From Metridium senile (lineage: Eukaryota; Cnidaria; Anthozoa; Actiniaria; Metridiidae): a stretch of 64,000 nt of DNA. The position numbers were made by a program, and so were the translations under genes. The notes under the pieces were generated by a model. The model worked only from the letters and a program-made list of their open reading frames with translations, was not told where the DNA came from and did not search any database. Positions 9,155 through 23,600 of this stretch are shown here, in pieces (positions within the stretch are counted from its first letter, which is position 1; each line of letters starts with the position of its first letter). The stretch is from positions 17,388,307 through 17,452,306 of the forward strand of contig OX459103.1 of assembly GCA_949775045.1 (NCBI GenBank). Direction: 5' to 3'.

Positions 9155-12100
9155 ATGATTATGAGCCTGATCAGGGTATTCGCATTAACAACGTTTCTGC
9201 TTGGTACAGTAAATGGTAAGCTTTAATGATTTTCTTCTTTTAATTAAAGTTACTTTTGCTCGAAGTTTGAAGATATACAGCCAATGTCATGAACATAGTC
9301 CACCAAAAACATATTCACTCTAAATTTCCGATACTAGTAAACTGGTAAATAGGATTCATAATTCTTATTCCATTTTCACTGTTACTCATTATACAGTTAA
9401 ACGTTTAAAAACGCTTAGATTCATATCAACTGCTGAAAAGAACTAAACAAAGAAATTACTTGTCACTGATTTTTTTAATCTCTACTTTAACGTGGACAAT
9501 TTGAATGACAATGACTGTATGGACCTAATTCAGAAAAAAATGTTAAAAATCAACGCATTTAAAGACTTAATCAGATTTCTATTTGTCGTGATCAAGTTCT
9601 ATTTAATAAATCTCAAAATCTAAAAATGAAAAAAAAATTATTAAAAAAATTAAATTATATCAAATTAATTGTATTCATGAAACAGGGTCTGAATGGGGTT
9701 AACTGTTAACTGAGAAACGACTGCTAAAAAAATAACTGTTAACTGAGAATTCCGTATCTTTTTAGGATAACTGTAAACTGATATTTCTTTGTTTTTAATT
9801 AATCAATTTGAAAATAAATATTTCTTTGTTTTTAAAAGAACCGACAAATTTAACTGATAGCTGAGAAAATTGCTAAAATTTAGCTGTTAACTGATATTGG
9901 GACCCCCTCCCCCCATCCCCAACTCCCCCTCCCCCTTTTAGAACCTGAAGAAATAATTTATATTGAATTATGTGGTCATTGCAAAGACAGAAAATTGTGC
10001 TATAATATAAAAGTACATATATGAACATTGCATGATCGACAACCTTTCGTAGACTAACCAACATTGCAGATGTTTACAGGTTATTACAGGTAGCATGACC
10101 TTTATTCATGTAAAACTTTATTTTTACATTTCAATTAACACATGTATAAACATGAAATTAATAATACGTCTTGGTTCGTAGGAATCGTATTACAGTCAAA
10201 GGAAATGGAGCGTGCCTCTCTAGACTGCATTATTCGTTGTATTTTTCGATTATTGACTTAATTCTACGTTTTTCAGAATTACGAATAAAGTATTCAAAAA
10301 CTGAATGAAGCCTCTTTAAATCTCATGGAATAATCAGATTTATTATCTATATTAATAATAGTATCAATTATTTTTGATATCATAATTATTTATATGAATT
10401 TTGAGAAGTTTGAAAAACGAAGAATGAAATCAAAAATCGAATAATGAAATATAAAATGCAGTCTAGACGGGCACGCTTCATGTCCTTTGACTTTAAAAAT
10501 AATTTTGTATCCATGCATTACTCACTCAAAGCTAATCATTTTAATAAGCCGAGCTTTCGAACTAATCGTCCATCCATATTGTATATATAAGCAGCATAAT
10601 ATTTTTGTATTACTTTCCAAGGCGATTTCGCGCGCGTATTCCAGATAATACAAACCAATCAGAAGCATTCTTGTCGTATCGCCAAAAGTTTCCAAGATGG
10701 CATATTTCGAGACAGTTATTCCCGTGTCAACCCCCAACAAAAGCTCCTTGCTGCTGAATCAGGGATAACAAAGAATAAAAACAAAACACAAATGCCTAGA
10801 AGTAACCGAATTTGTTGCAGTCTCGAGGCGCCATTTTGGAACAGTTTGCTTTGACAAACAATGCTTTGCAGGCTTCGAAGCGAGATCACCTTGCTTTAGT
10901 TTTTTCCCTATTATTGCAGGTAAAAATGAATGTGGCGTTAAAGCACCAGGGTTTTCTCATAGTAAAAGAGTATACGGTGGATCGGATTCAGGACCTGGCA
11001 AGTGGCCTTGGGTGGCTCCATTGTATGACGGACCTAATAGTATAATATGTGGAGGGGCCTTGATTCACGAACGGTGGTTTTTAACGGCAGGACATTGTGT
11101 AATGCACCATATAAACCCGAAGAATGTCAAAGTTAAACTAGGTATGGTTCTCTTTATAAAAACCTATGGCGAAAAACTATGACTTTTTAAGTTTTGTTCT
11201 TACTGGCATATACAGGCACATGTTTCATTTAGTAAAACTGCCACTGTCAATGCCACGCCATCAACTTTACCATCACCATAATTATCATCATCATCATCAT
11301 CTTTATCACCACTAGAACCATCACTCATCATATAATTCAGCAATATATCCTTAACATTATACTTGACATCGTTATTATTATTATTATTGTTATCGTTATC
11401 TTCGTTGTTATCGTTACCTTCGTTGTTATCGTTACCTTCGTTGTTATCGTTACCTTCGTTGTTATCGTTATCTTCGTTGTTATCGTTATCTTCGTTGTTA
11501 TCGTTATCTTCGTTGTTATCGTTATCTTCGTTGTTATCGTTATCTTCGTTGTTATCGTTACCTTTGTTGTTATCGTTACCTTCGTTGTTATCGTTATCTT
11601 CGTTGCTATCATTACCTTCGTTGTTATCATTACCTTCGTTGTTATCGTTATCTTCGTTGTTATCGTTATTGTTATCGTCAACCTTACCGTTATTGTCATC
11701 GTTATTGTTATCACCATGTTTATTGTTATCGTTATAGTTATATATATATTGTTAACGTTACCGTTACCGTTATCGTTATTGTTATTGACATCGTTATCGT
11801 TATCGTTATTGCCATTGTAACTACCGTTATCGTAATTCGTTTATCGTCATCGTCTTCAATGTCGTAATTATGTTATCGCTATCATCTTCGTTATCGTTAT
11901 CGTCATCATTACGTACCATAATTGTCATTGTTATGGTCATCGTCATTGTCACTACCGTTAATTATTGTAATTGGTTTATCATCATCGTCAATGTCACTAA
12001 TATCGTTATTGTCATATCATGCCATTAAGGAATTGAACACTCTAAGTGAGGCTGTTAAACAATCCTCAAAAATTTCCCAACTTAAGTCTTTTTTCTAAAC

Positions 12101-14662
12101 CAACTATTTAACTGTTTATTTAAATTATATTTACATTTTTGCATTATTGTATTTTTTCTCACTTTGTATCGATAATTTGCCTTCTGCATTTTAACTACGT
12201 GATATGGTATATATAATTAGTTTACAGGACCTTCTTGAAAATCACTAATGTGAAGGAGCATCCTGTTAAAATATCATTAAATAAATAAACAAATAAATTG
12301 TAATCCGTTTATTGTTATCATTTTCATTTTAGGAGATTATGACTATAAAATGAAAGAAAAAAACGAACAATTTATGGTTGTCGAGGATATCGTTGTGCAT
12401 CCGAACATTTCCACAACCAGGAGATTAATATCCGATGTTGCTTTACTGAAACTTAGCAAGAACTCCAATTACACTGACTATGTTAGACCAATATGTCTTC
12501 CTAAAGCAGATAGCATTGTTCCCGTGGGTACTATATGTCATTTTGCAGGTAAGGCAAAGTTTTCTGCGCCATCTTGAAAGGTAGCTGGGCCTTTGAATGG
12601 AAGCGAGACCAAAGTTGAGCTTGCATTAATGAGGCCCTGTTAGGGTTTTAGGATTATGGATTATTAGGTGATTTTAGAGCAGGGATATGGATTATTGACC
12701 CAAAAGTTTAAGGATTATGGATTTTTTTTTGCAGCATTTAGGACCAATTGAGGTTTAGAATTACTCGTTTGTAATATGTTATATTTGGTAAATCATAATT
12801 TACAAATTAGGATTACCGATTATTTATGAACTTCAATCAGGATTATGGATTATTCAGACCAACCCCCCTCCCCTAACAGGGCCTTATTAATAGAGACACG
12901 TGAATAATTGCCCAACAAGGTGTTAATATGAAAGGTCTCTATCATCGCTAGCTCAACGAATGTCACGCTTCGACTCAAAGGCCTGGCTACCGAACTTACA
13001 AGATGGTGCAGGGAACTGTGAAAGGGGAAAATGAGTAGGAGACTTGTGCCTTGCTAGGAAATTTAAAATTCAAAATGTGATTCAATATATATCTGATAAG
13101 AGCTGTTTGCCTGCAGAACAGCCGTTCTTTTGGGTTTTGGGGAAACAACGGGTTTGGGGCTTCCTGTGTTGAACGGGCCACCCAAGATCCTAAATTCTCC
13201 AAAAAGCCAAAAGAACGCCTGCTTTGCAGGCTTAAGAGCTGTATGCTAAAATATTTAATGTAATGTGAGTCTACCAAATTAGTAAGATATATGCGCTGGC
13301 TAAAAGATTAAAACGTTAGAAAATGATCTATATTTGAACAGAGTTATGAGCCAAAATGTTTAATGTAGTTGTTGTGAAAGTCATATTTAATATATAAGAC
13401 TTGCATCTGGCTAGAAGATTTGAGTCGTAAATAAAGTGATACCATTAGTTGTTTAAATAATAGAGAGTAATCGGACTCTATTGTTAGGGTAGAGGGATGT
13501 ATTTTGTGTGTTTGTAGGTGATTTGTGATATGAGCTCATATGTGATCTAATACACGAATAGATCGATATAGTGTAATGGTAAACCCAGTTTAACATAACT
13601 CATCAGGGGCTCAGATGTTAAACTGTTGTCGTTATGGTAGATGCAGATTTTATCGAAACGAACTCGGTCAAGTTTCCTCAAAATTCTAGAAAAGTCACTT
13701 TCGCAGCAAGGTACACATACGGCACTTAACGTTTTCAGCTATATGAAATCTGCTTTACTTTTCTTCATTATAGGATGGGGTCGCAATGTATCCGCTATTT
13801 ATAGCAGTCGCTTGAGACGTCTAAGAAGACAACAAGAGATTGGCATGCCGGTAGTGGATTATGACGAATGCGTTCGAGTCAATGGGAATCTTACAATAGG
13901 GAATAACATGTCACTAGACAGAGTGAAAAATATATGCGGAGGCTACAATAGTACAATGAAAACTAATAGTCCGTGTGAAGGCGATAGCGGCGGGCCTTTG
14001 ATGTGTAAAGAAAATGGAAGGTAAATGTATCTTTTACAATCATTACTCCTTATGAGATTTCTTGAGTGTTGCACGTTGCATGACTATAAAAAATTACTAT
14101 TTATTTATCGTAATAGTCTCCTTCACAAGCATGCACTATCTTGAAAGGTTGAGCTTGCAATCATAGAAACACACATGAATAATTGTCTCAGTCTCCAAAA
14201 TTTTATGGGTCTCTATTATTGCAAGCTCAATGTTTGTTTCACTTCGATATGCAAAGGCCAGGCTTCCTTTCAAGATAGCGCAGGGGATTGTATCAGAAAT
14301 ACCGTATGCAATCTCGTAAACAAGAACACTATTGCCCTAATATATGGTATTGTATGTGAGAAGTAACAAAAGACTTTGATATGCGCGCAAGATTTTTTTT
14401 AAACAGGCTCAGATTTCAACAGACAAATAGGCATATCTTGATAAGTTGCGAAGGGGAATATTGATTAAATCGTTTAAATTGTCTCAGAGATAATATTCCT
14501 ATAATTTATTCTATTTTATTAGGTATGTAATTCGGGGAGCTTTGACCTGGGGCGATCCATATTGCAGGAACAAGTACGCCGTTTTTACTAACATTAGTCC
14601 TATGGTAGCCTGGATCAATTCCATTATATCGAGAAAAGAAAATGAGACTAGCCAATGGCCAG
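9155..14662 (+). CDS. Domain 1: signal peptide and catalytically complete S1 protease
   Basis: Exon 9155-9215 starts [20 protein letters not shown], a clear signal peptide. The zymogen cleavage point is KR-VYGG. His57 is in TAGHC (exon 10920-11141), Asp102 in SDVALLKL (12333-12548), and Ser195 in CEGDSGGP (13774-14020). GALTWG and the terminal helix are in 14523-14662. Residue 189 is Ser, favouring chymotrypsin-like rather than trypsin-like cleavage (inference). The only oddity is a basic loop, [10 protein letters not shown], after GWGR, a possible autolysis or binding loop. Confidence 0.85.
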
Positions 14663-17600
14663 GTAGGTCTGATTTTGTACATTTTGTTTTATTATGTAGA
14701 TATCGATGAAATACCAGGATTTCTCTAATGGTTAAAACTTCGTATCTTTCACATGTGAAAGATATAGTCATATCTTTCACATGTGAAGATATCATTTTCA
14801 CATGCAATTCGTTTTGCATAAAGGTTTTTAATTGTTATATTTCTCTTGACATTTCATCGATATCTATATAATAAACAGAACATTACATGGTCGCTTGGAG
14901 ATACACATTTTATCTTCTCGTGTTGAATATTTCTCTATAGATCTATTCAACACTCGAAGATAAAATTCGTATCTCCGCGCGTCCATGTAATTAATATCCT
15001 CTATGTAATAGGCATTGTTATATGCTTTTTTGTATTCGTTAACACATTGCTGCTCCATATTTCTATTATCAAAGACACTTACACTGTTATCATATATAAA
15101 ATGAATATCATTTTCCTAAATTATCGTTATCGTTATCATTATCGTTTTTGTTTTCGTTTTCTATTCGTTATCATTATCGTTATCATTATCGTTATCGTTA
15201 TCGTTATCATGTTCGTTATCGTTATCGTTATCATTATCATTATCATTATCATTATCATTATCATTATCATTATCATTATCATTATCATTATCATTATCAT
15301 TATCATTATCATTATCATTATCGTTATCGTTATCGTTTTCGTTTTCGTTTCGTTATCATTATCGTTATCATTATCATTATCATTATCATTATCATTATCA
15401 TTATCATTATCATTATCATTATCATTATCATTATCATTATCATTATCATTATCATTATCATTATCATTATCATTATCATTATCATTATCATTATCATTAT
15501 CATTATCATTATCATTATCATTATCATTATCATTATCATTATCATTATCATTATCATTATCATTATCATTATCATTATCATTATCATTATCATTATCATT
15601 ATCATTATCATTATCATTATCATTATCATTATCATTATCATTATCATTATCATTATCATTATCATTATCATTATCATTATCATTATCATTATCATTATCA
15701 TTATCATTATCATTATCATTATCATTATCATTATCATTATCATTATCATTATCATTATCATTATCATTATCATTATCATTATCATTATCATTATCATTAT
15801 CATTATCATTATCATTATCATTATCATTATCATTATCATTATCATTATCATTATCATTATCATTATCATTATCATTATCATTATCATTATCATTATCATT
15901 ATCATTATCATTATCATTATCATTATCATTATCATTATCATTATCATTATCATTATCATTATCGTTATCGTTTTCGTTTTCGTTTCGTTATCATTATCGT
16001 TATCATTATCATTATCATTATCATTATCATTATCATTATCATTATCATTATCATTATCATTATCATTATCATTATCATTATCATTATCATTATCATTATC
16101 ATTATCATTATCATTATCATTATCATTATCATTATCATTATCATTATCATTATCATTATCATTATCATTATCATTATCATTATCATTATCATTATCATTA
16201 TCATTATCATTATCATTATCATTATCATTATCATTATCATTATCATTATCATTATCATTATCATTATCATTATCATTATCATTATCATTATCATTATCAT
16301 TATCATTATCATTATCATTATCATTATCATTATCATTATCATTATCATTATCATTATCATTATCATTATCATTATCATTATCATTATCATTATCATTATC
16401 ATTATCATTATCATTATCATTATCATTATCATTATCATTATCATTATCATTATCTTTATCATTATCATTATCTTTATCATTATCATTATCATTATCATTA
16501 TCATTATCATTATCATTATCATTATCATTATCATTATCATTATCGCTATCATTATCATTATCATTATCATTATCATTATCATTATCGTTTTCGTTTCCGT
16601 TTCGTTATCATTATCGTTATCATGTTCATTATCGTTATCGTTATCGTTATAAACAATCTAACTATCGTTATCGTCATCTCAACTGCGTAAAATAACGTAG
16701 ACATTCTTGTAACTAGTTATCTAGTTAGTGAATATTTTGGTTGTTGTGATATTGTTTAGAGTGCAGTGACAAGCATTGGTACTGTAAAAAATGGGCGGAT
16801 ACTCGACACTGTATAAATGATAATTACTCGCCGGGCTTCCAAAGGTTTTGTCCAATCAGATGTCATAAGCCAAGGTGTTATCCTATCATTAATCTATGTA
16901 AGTAATACAATATATACATTGACTCTAAATTCCATTCAATTCATATATAATTTATTCATTAATCTATTCATTCATTCATCCGCTCATTAATTGATTGATT
17001 GATTGATTGATTGATTCATTCATTTATTGATTGACATTCATTTATTCATGTATGTCAATTCATTCATTTGTTCATCCATTCTTCAATCAATCCAACCATC
17101 AATCTATCCCTTAATCAATTCATTCACTTATTCATTCATCTATCCATTCTTTCATCCTTCCATCCATTTATGCATTCTTGTTATATAGCTAATCATTTTG
17201 ACTATATAACGAGCATTCTCATTGGTTGATAGATGCTCACGTGATACTAGTTAAATCTAACTGTATCCCGACCGGGATACAAGTGCCCAGCGCACGTGAA
17301 AAAATTCAAATTTTCTTAATTCACTTGTCTAAAATGATTAGCTATATAACAAAACGCTTAATGACTGATCCCTCGGGAAACCAGTAAGTTTTGTTTCCCT
17401 TGAATCTCAATGTTTCCCTCGGCCGGAGCCTCGGGAAACATTGAGATTCTCGGGAAACAAAACTAACTGTTTCCCTCGGGACCAGTCATTAAGTGTATAA
17501 TATTCATATTCATTCAATTTGGCCAATCAAATTCGAGTAATTTTTATGTATATTATTAGACATTAAATTCAATAATTTGTTGATCAAGTAAATACTGTAA

Positions 17601-20600
17601 TTATTTTTTGAGAAAGAGTTTTTTACAAGATTTAAGTTTCATCCATATATTAATTCATTCCTTTACTGATCCATTTATCTATTCATTATTATATACACCT
17701 AATTCAAAAATCGTTGTCGCAATCAAATCTACAGTCCGCATTTTGAAGCCTGCTATTGATGTCGGTAATATCAACATAATTTGTGATTCATGACACGTTT
17801 TTTTTTCTTCAAGAAATATGTGTTACATCATCTACCACTGCAAAAACTTTTATGGTTAAAAAACACAAACACGCAAACCAAAATATGTTATGAATAAATC
17901 GATAACAAAAGAAGAAATACCGACCTTCTTTGCAGGCTTCAGAGTGTGGACTGTAGCTTTGATTGGGACAACGGTTTTTGAAATAGGTTTATATGTTTGT
18001 ATACATATCATTTTACGTATATGTTTCTATCTCCAAAGCATCGAAAAGGACTTGTGGTAAGACACATCACGGCTGGAACCAAAAGGCAGGACGTAGACCA
18101 TGGCTGGCATCGCTCCTATATAAACAAGGAGGAAAGTTTAAACGACATTGTGGAGCGTCACTCATTGCAGATCAATGGATCCTCACACCAGCATCCTGCA
18201 TTGCCAAAATAGACCCCAGTTTGTATAAAGTTGTTCTTGGTACGTAGCTCATAAGTGATATAATCTTTGACAAAGGTGCTTGCATTATTTTGCTTTATAA
18301 AATAACTATTTGAAATCACGTATTTTGATTGGTTGAGGCGCGTGCTTTATGAGAGCACACAGCACGCGCGTTTGCATGTTGATCAATTTGCATTTTATAA
18401 AAGGAATAGAAAACTTGCTTTCTGTGCTGTATGCAGTAGTTATAAAGCACTTGGGGATTGTCAGGACACTCAAGAAGTGTTGAGAAGCACTCCGCTTCGG
18501 GTCGTGCTTCTCTTAACACTTCTCTCGTGTTCTGACAACCCCGCGTGCTTTATAACTGCACAAAGCACGCGCGCGCGTTTTCTATTCCTTCAATATTGTC
18601 TCCTTCAACAGTTTCCTGCGCCATCTTGAAAGGTAGCAGGGCCTTTACATCGAAGCGAGATAAACGTTGAGCTTGCAATGATAGAGACCTTTTAACACCT
18701 TGCAGGACAATTATTCACGTATCTCTTTCATTGCAATCTCAACGTTCGTCTTGCTTGATGGAAAAGCCCGGCTTTCTTTCAAGATGGTGCAGGGAGCTGT
18801 GAAGAGGGCTAGTTTGTTTACATTGCTGAACTATTGAGATTTCCTCTTGGGTTCTTCACAAAGATGGGGAGAGAGACATGTTCATTGGAGCTTGTGTTGT
18901 TGGCCTAAACAATCACTTTCATTTTACAGCACATCAATTCAAATAAGAAATTAAACAGATACACTATATTTATAAAGGATATAACGAGTGGCTAAGTGCT
19001 TTATCACAATCGGCCATATCATATAGAAATAATTAAACAATATAAATAGAATGGAAACAAAACACTGCATTTGAGTGCCATGTGTTATGCCTTAATGTGC
19101 TGCCCTTCGTCCATTTCTTTTGTAAAAAAATCCAGGTGAAAAAGATGTTAAAAACAAGTGTAAATTTGCCGAACAGAGAATTCAAGTTAAAGAAATACAC
19201 TTTGTTAGCAATTACACAAAGAAGACAAACACTACCGATCCTGATAATGATATTGCCATGCTAAAACTGGAGATAAACGTCTACTACGATGACATCTTGG
19301 AACCGATTTGTCTTCCCGATATACACGATAAATACCACACGCCAATTCGTGAGAACGTCAAGTGCTATTTAACAGGTTAGACATATTGAATAGCTCCATT
19401 TGCTGTTACTTGCGTCATCTTGAGAGATAGCCGTGCCTTTGAGTTGATGCGAGACGAACGTTGAATTTTCAATGATAGAGACATGTGAATAGTTTACGAT
19501 CCAGCAAGGTGCTAAAAAGTGTCTATTATTGCTCAAGGTTTGTTTCGCTTTAAATGTTACTTCCTGGCAGACCGGCATACTTTTAACTTAAGATAAACAT
19601 TTTCTTTTCTATTTCTATACATAAATATAAGTATTTTACAGCCATCATCTGCGTAGGTGCTCTTTTATCATGCAGGCTCACTCACACTTACTACCACTAC
19701 ATTCAATATTTACAACAAACATCTCGGCTCCCTAGTAACAATAGAGATAACAACACATTACAGCGAGACGCACCTTACCTTGACCACCTAATTAAAGTTT
19801 TGTACAAGTTAACCAATCAGAAAGCGTGAATTTGACCTTAATATAAAAGACACGCCGAGTGTCAAACAGTAAACACTTTGAAATGTTCAAAGCGAAGACA
19901 TGCAAGAGTGAAGTTTATTAGTGTCTGAAAAACCTCCAAAGGATGTTTAAATTTACAAAAGGTGTGTAGCAAATAATTTGAAAAGAGAAACTTTTGAGCG
20001 CTAAGCTTACTTGTACACAACTTTAATTGGGTGGCCACGGTAAGGCGCGTTTTGCTGTAAACAAACTGTATTCACTTGTAGCCGGAACCGAAAATTGAGC
20101 CCAGCTGAAAGTGGTGAAAGGCCAGCGCTCTCCCCGCTAGGCCATTCATGCCACCCAATAGATTTTAATATCATTAAACATTCATATTATGTGTTTCAGC
20201 ATGGACACACTGTTCTGACGTCCATAATGGAATCGGTCTCGATGTTGTCAGCTACAACACATGTGCAACTGCCAACGGGCAATATTACCGCCTCGATAAT
20301 GAAACCACGCTTTGTGCTGGATATAAAAAGAGTAATCCTAACCTTGATGACAAAGGTGGATTAATGGTATGCGATGAAGGAGAACGGTAGGTGGAATCCT
20401 ATCTTAATTTACTTAGGGGCTGTTTATATGAAGGCGAGTTGTGCTTACCAGCCGGGATAACTCTACTGTTTTATATTCCCCTGGGGATAGAAAACAATAG
20501 AGTTATCCCGGCTACCAGGGACAACTCGCATTCAAATAAACAGCCCCTTACTTACCAATGCCTACTTCACACTAGTGGCATGAGCGTAATCATAAAGAAG

Positions 20601-23600
20601 CTACGTACGCAGACTGAGTGAAGCATTTCTCGACTTAGTGTGAGAAAAGACAAGTGCGGCTAATGAGCAAATCCCAAATGGGTCTGCGTATGTTGCTGAT
20701 GATTATGCTTATGTCGTTTATGTGAACAAAGCTTTGAAAATGACCACAATGAGGTCACAAGAACTCGGGCAGATTCACTCTCTGGTTTCGTGTCCTAACC
20801 TTGGGGGCCGCTTACATGGAGATAGGGTAACCCTCCTAGCAGGGCTAACTCTTTTGTTTGAGAGACCCCAGAGACATGAAAACAATAAGAGTTAGCAATA
20901 CACCTAGGGTAATCCTTGGTCGTACAGTTTATTTGAAAGTTCACAAAACACTTGCTTTCCGTTTAATTTGACAGATTTATCCTTCGTGGTTTATTGAAGC
21001 GAGGAGCTGATATGAAACTTAAAACTCCGACATATGCTATGTTTATTCGTATAGCTCATTATGTAGACTTAATCAAGAAAGTCGTCAAAAAACGTCCCAC
21101 TCCGCCAGGTATATCATACATAGGACAACATGTCGCACACTTGTATAATAGTCCCATTCACAGTTCCCTGCGCCATCTTGAATGGCAGCCGGTCCTTTGC
21201 ATCGAAGCGAGACGAACGTTGCACTGCAAGAACGGCTGAGTATATTCACCTCACTATATTGAGTTAATCATGAATTCAGGATGACAATTTATAGTGAGTA
21301 AACCCAGCTCATTTTTAAGAGTAAACATAAATGTAGACGGCCATTGACTACATGTACTCAAAATATTGAGTTTAACTTCACTTTTACTCACTATAGAGTT
21401 GGGTTAACTCACTATGAAGTGTCATCCTGAATGCATGGTTAACTCAATATAGTGAGGTGTATCTACTCAGCCGTTTTTGCAGTGTGGGCTTGCAATGGTA
21501 GCGTGATATCATTCTGTCCCACAAGGTGCTAAAAGGTCTTTATCATTACAAGCTCAACGTTCGCCTCGCTTCGATTCAAAGGCCCGGCTACCTTTCAAGA
21601 TGGCGCAGGGATTTGTGAAGGGTACTGTTGTTTATTTTTCTAATTTATTTATTTTTATTTAATTCATTTATTTTTTGGTTTTGCTTAATTTTGGTAAGTG
21701 TCTTATTTCAAAAACAATATCGATTGACCATTATAATTTTTAAGGCATTTGTGACGGAGGATACTACGTATAAAGGGATAGGAGTGGCAGACTGAAAGTT
21801 GTTTGAAAATGCTGTTTTTCATTGCTTTTCATTATTAAATCAAATTGAAATATATTTTTTACCCAGCTATTTCTGCCCAGTGTGGTCTAAGAGGTGTTCT
21901 AAACGGTGATTCGTTGAAAGTTGGTGACTGGCCATGGCAAGCGTCAATAATTCTCAACCAAAGGAACGTAGTCTACAATACGACAAACAATTCATCTACT
22001 ACACGTTACAAGATTGCCCATAAGTGTTCAGGAACTCTGTTCGCTAACGAGTGGGTCATAACCGCCGCCCACTGTGTCTTTCAGAATATTGATCCAAGTT
22101 ACTATCAAGTCAAGCTAGGTACAGTAAAGAACGAAAAGAAATATAAAAATGCCTCAATTTTAATATATAGCGCTATATCTCTCGAATAGCTTATAGCGCT
22201 TTACAATCTATTAATGTGTATATGCTGGACTGTAAACCAGCAGTTTACAATCATGAGTGTTGTTAGTGAATGCCTCCGAGCCAAAGGCAAATTATATTTT
22301 GCCCATGTATCTTCATGTCTATTTTAGGTGAGTTTGACCTTAATACTAAAGATCCGCAAGAACAATTGTACAACGTTACAGAGGTTCGACTGCATATTGG
22401 TTACTCGACAGAATTCGAGGGGGACAATGATTTAGCTCTACTAAAACTGAGTAGGAAAGTCAAGTACACTACACAAGTAAAACCAGTTTGCCTTCCAAAG
22501 AACAACCACAAGACTCCTGTGGGGAACAAGTGCTACCACACAGGTAAACGATATGGAAATACAAATGCACTTGCAACTGACTTGCGAGTAAACTAATATA
22601 GGCTGCTTCAGCATTTGATATAAACGATAGGTAATAGAATAAAATTTGTAACACCGTAAAAATGTTAATTTAACTTTACTGGCGTTTGGAGCTTTAATCC
22701 TTCTTCGGCGGTTAAAGAAAATATGCATGGCTTAGAAATACATGCAAATAAGGATAAATTTGCGTGAGATTTAAAAACTAACCACACCCTATTTTCATTG
22801 TTTAATGTAGGTTTTTGAATTTCAGGGAAAGACCCAAGACAGGTTTTTAATTTTGAATTCAAGACCCATTTGAAAAATTTGAAATTGTGAAATTCAATGC
22901 ACATTTATTTGAGATTTTAGACACACACTAGAAGTCTTAAAGTCTTAAAACTTAAGGAATTGACAACTCTAACATTTAAAAAACACAAATGAAATCTTGC
23001 GAATTGACCCTACCCAGCCTCGAACCCTCAACCCTTCGCATCTTACAGTCCATTCACTTACCACTATGCTATCCGGTATTTCGTTGACAATGTAGAAATT
23101 TTAAGAAGCTTTATCTCAGCACAGCTATTGTTCGACGTTAAATTAAAGCAAATATAAATTACTCGATATAAATTAAATCCGATTATTTGAGTTCCTATTT
23201 CCAGAATTTTTGCATTGAAACAATAAAAATAGGGTTTGGTTAGTTTTTAAACAACTTCAAACGCACGGGCAAGGGTTTGCATTGAAATTCAAGATTAATT
23301 CCAATGCAAACCCTCGCCCTAGCGTTGAACCTTTATATACAGCCATCTTTACTGTTATGATTTCTTTTGTATAAATTTGTCATGAACTGTTCATAAGTTT
23401 TACAATAATATGAAATCGTTGTACTTAGTCTAGTCGAGGGTTTTTGACTAACATTTTAACCCTTATGAATTGAATACAAACAATACAGGATGGAGAAAGA
23501 ACAATTCTACAGACCATGTTCGTGTTCTGCAAGAAGAACTTGTTCCTCTTACAAACCGTTCTTTCTGCTCTAATAAGCAGGATTGTAAATGTTCCGTCCG

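Noticed and set aside
15047..16695. Open frames of 500 or more residues on both strands (Ser-Leu, Ile, Tyr-His, Met-Ile repeats)
   Set aside because: Pure consequence of a stop-free 6-bp repeat; no start context, splice signals or non-repeat sequence.
16760..16905. ShK domains as secreted toxins
   Set aside because: Both are C-terminal or internal modules of protease chains with no propeptide or separate signal peptide.
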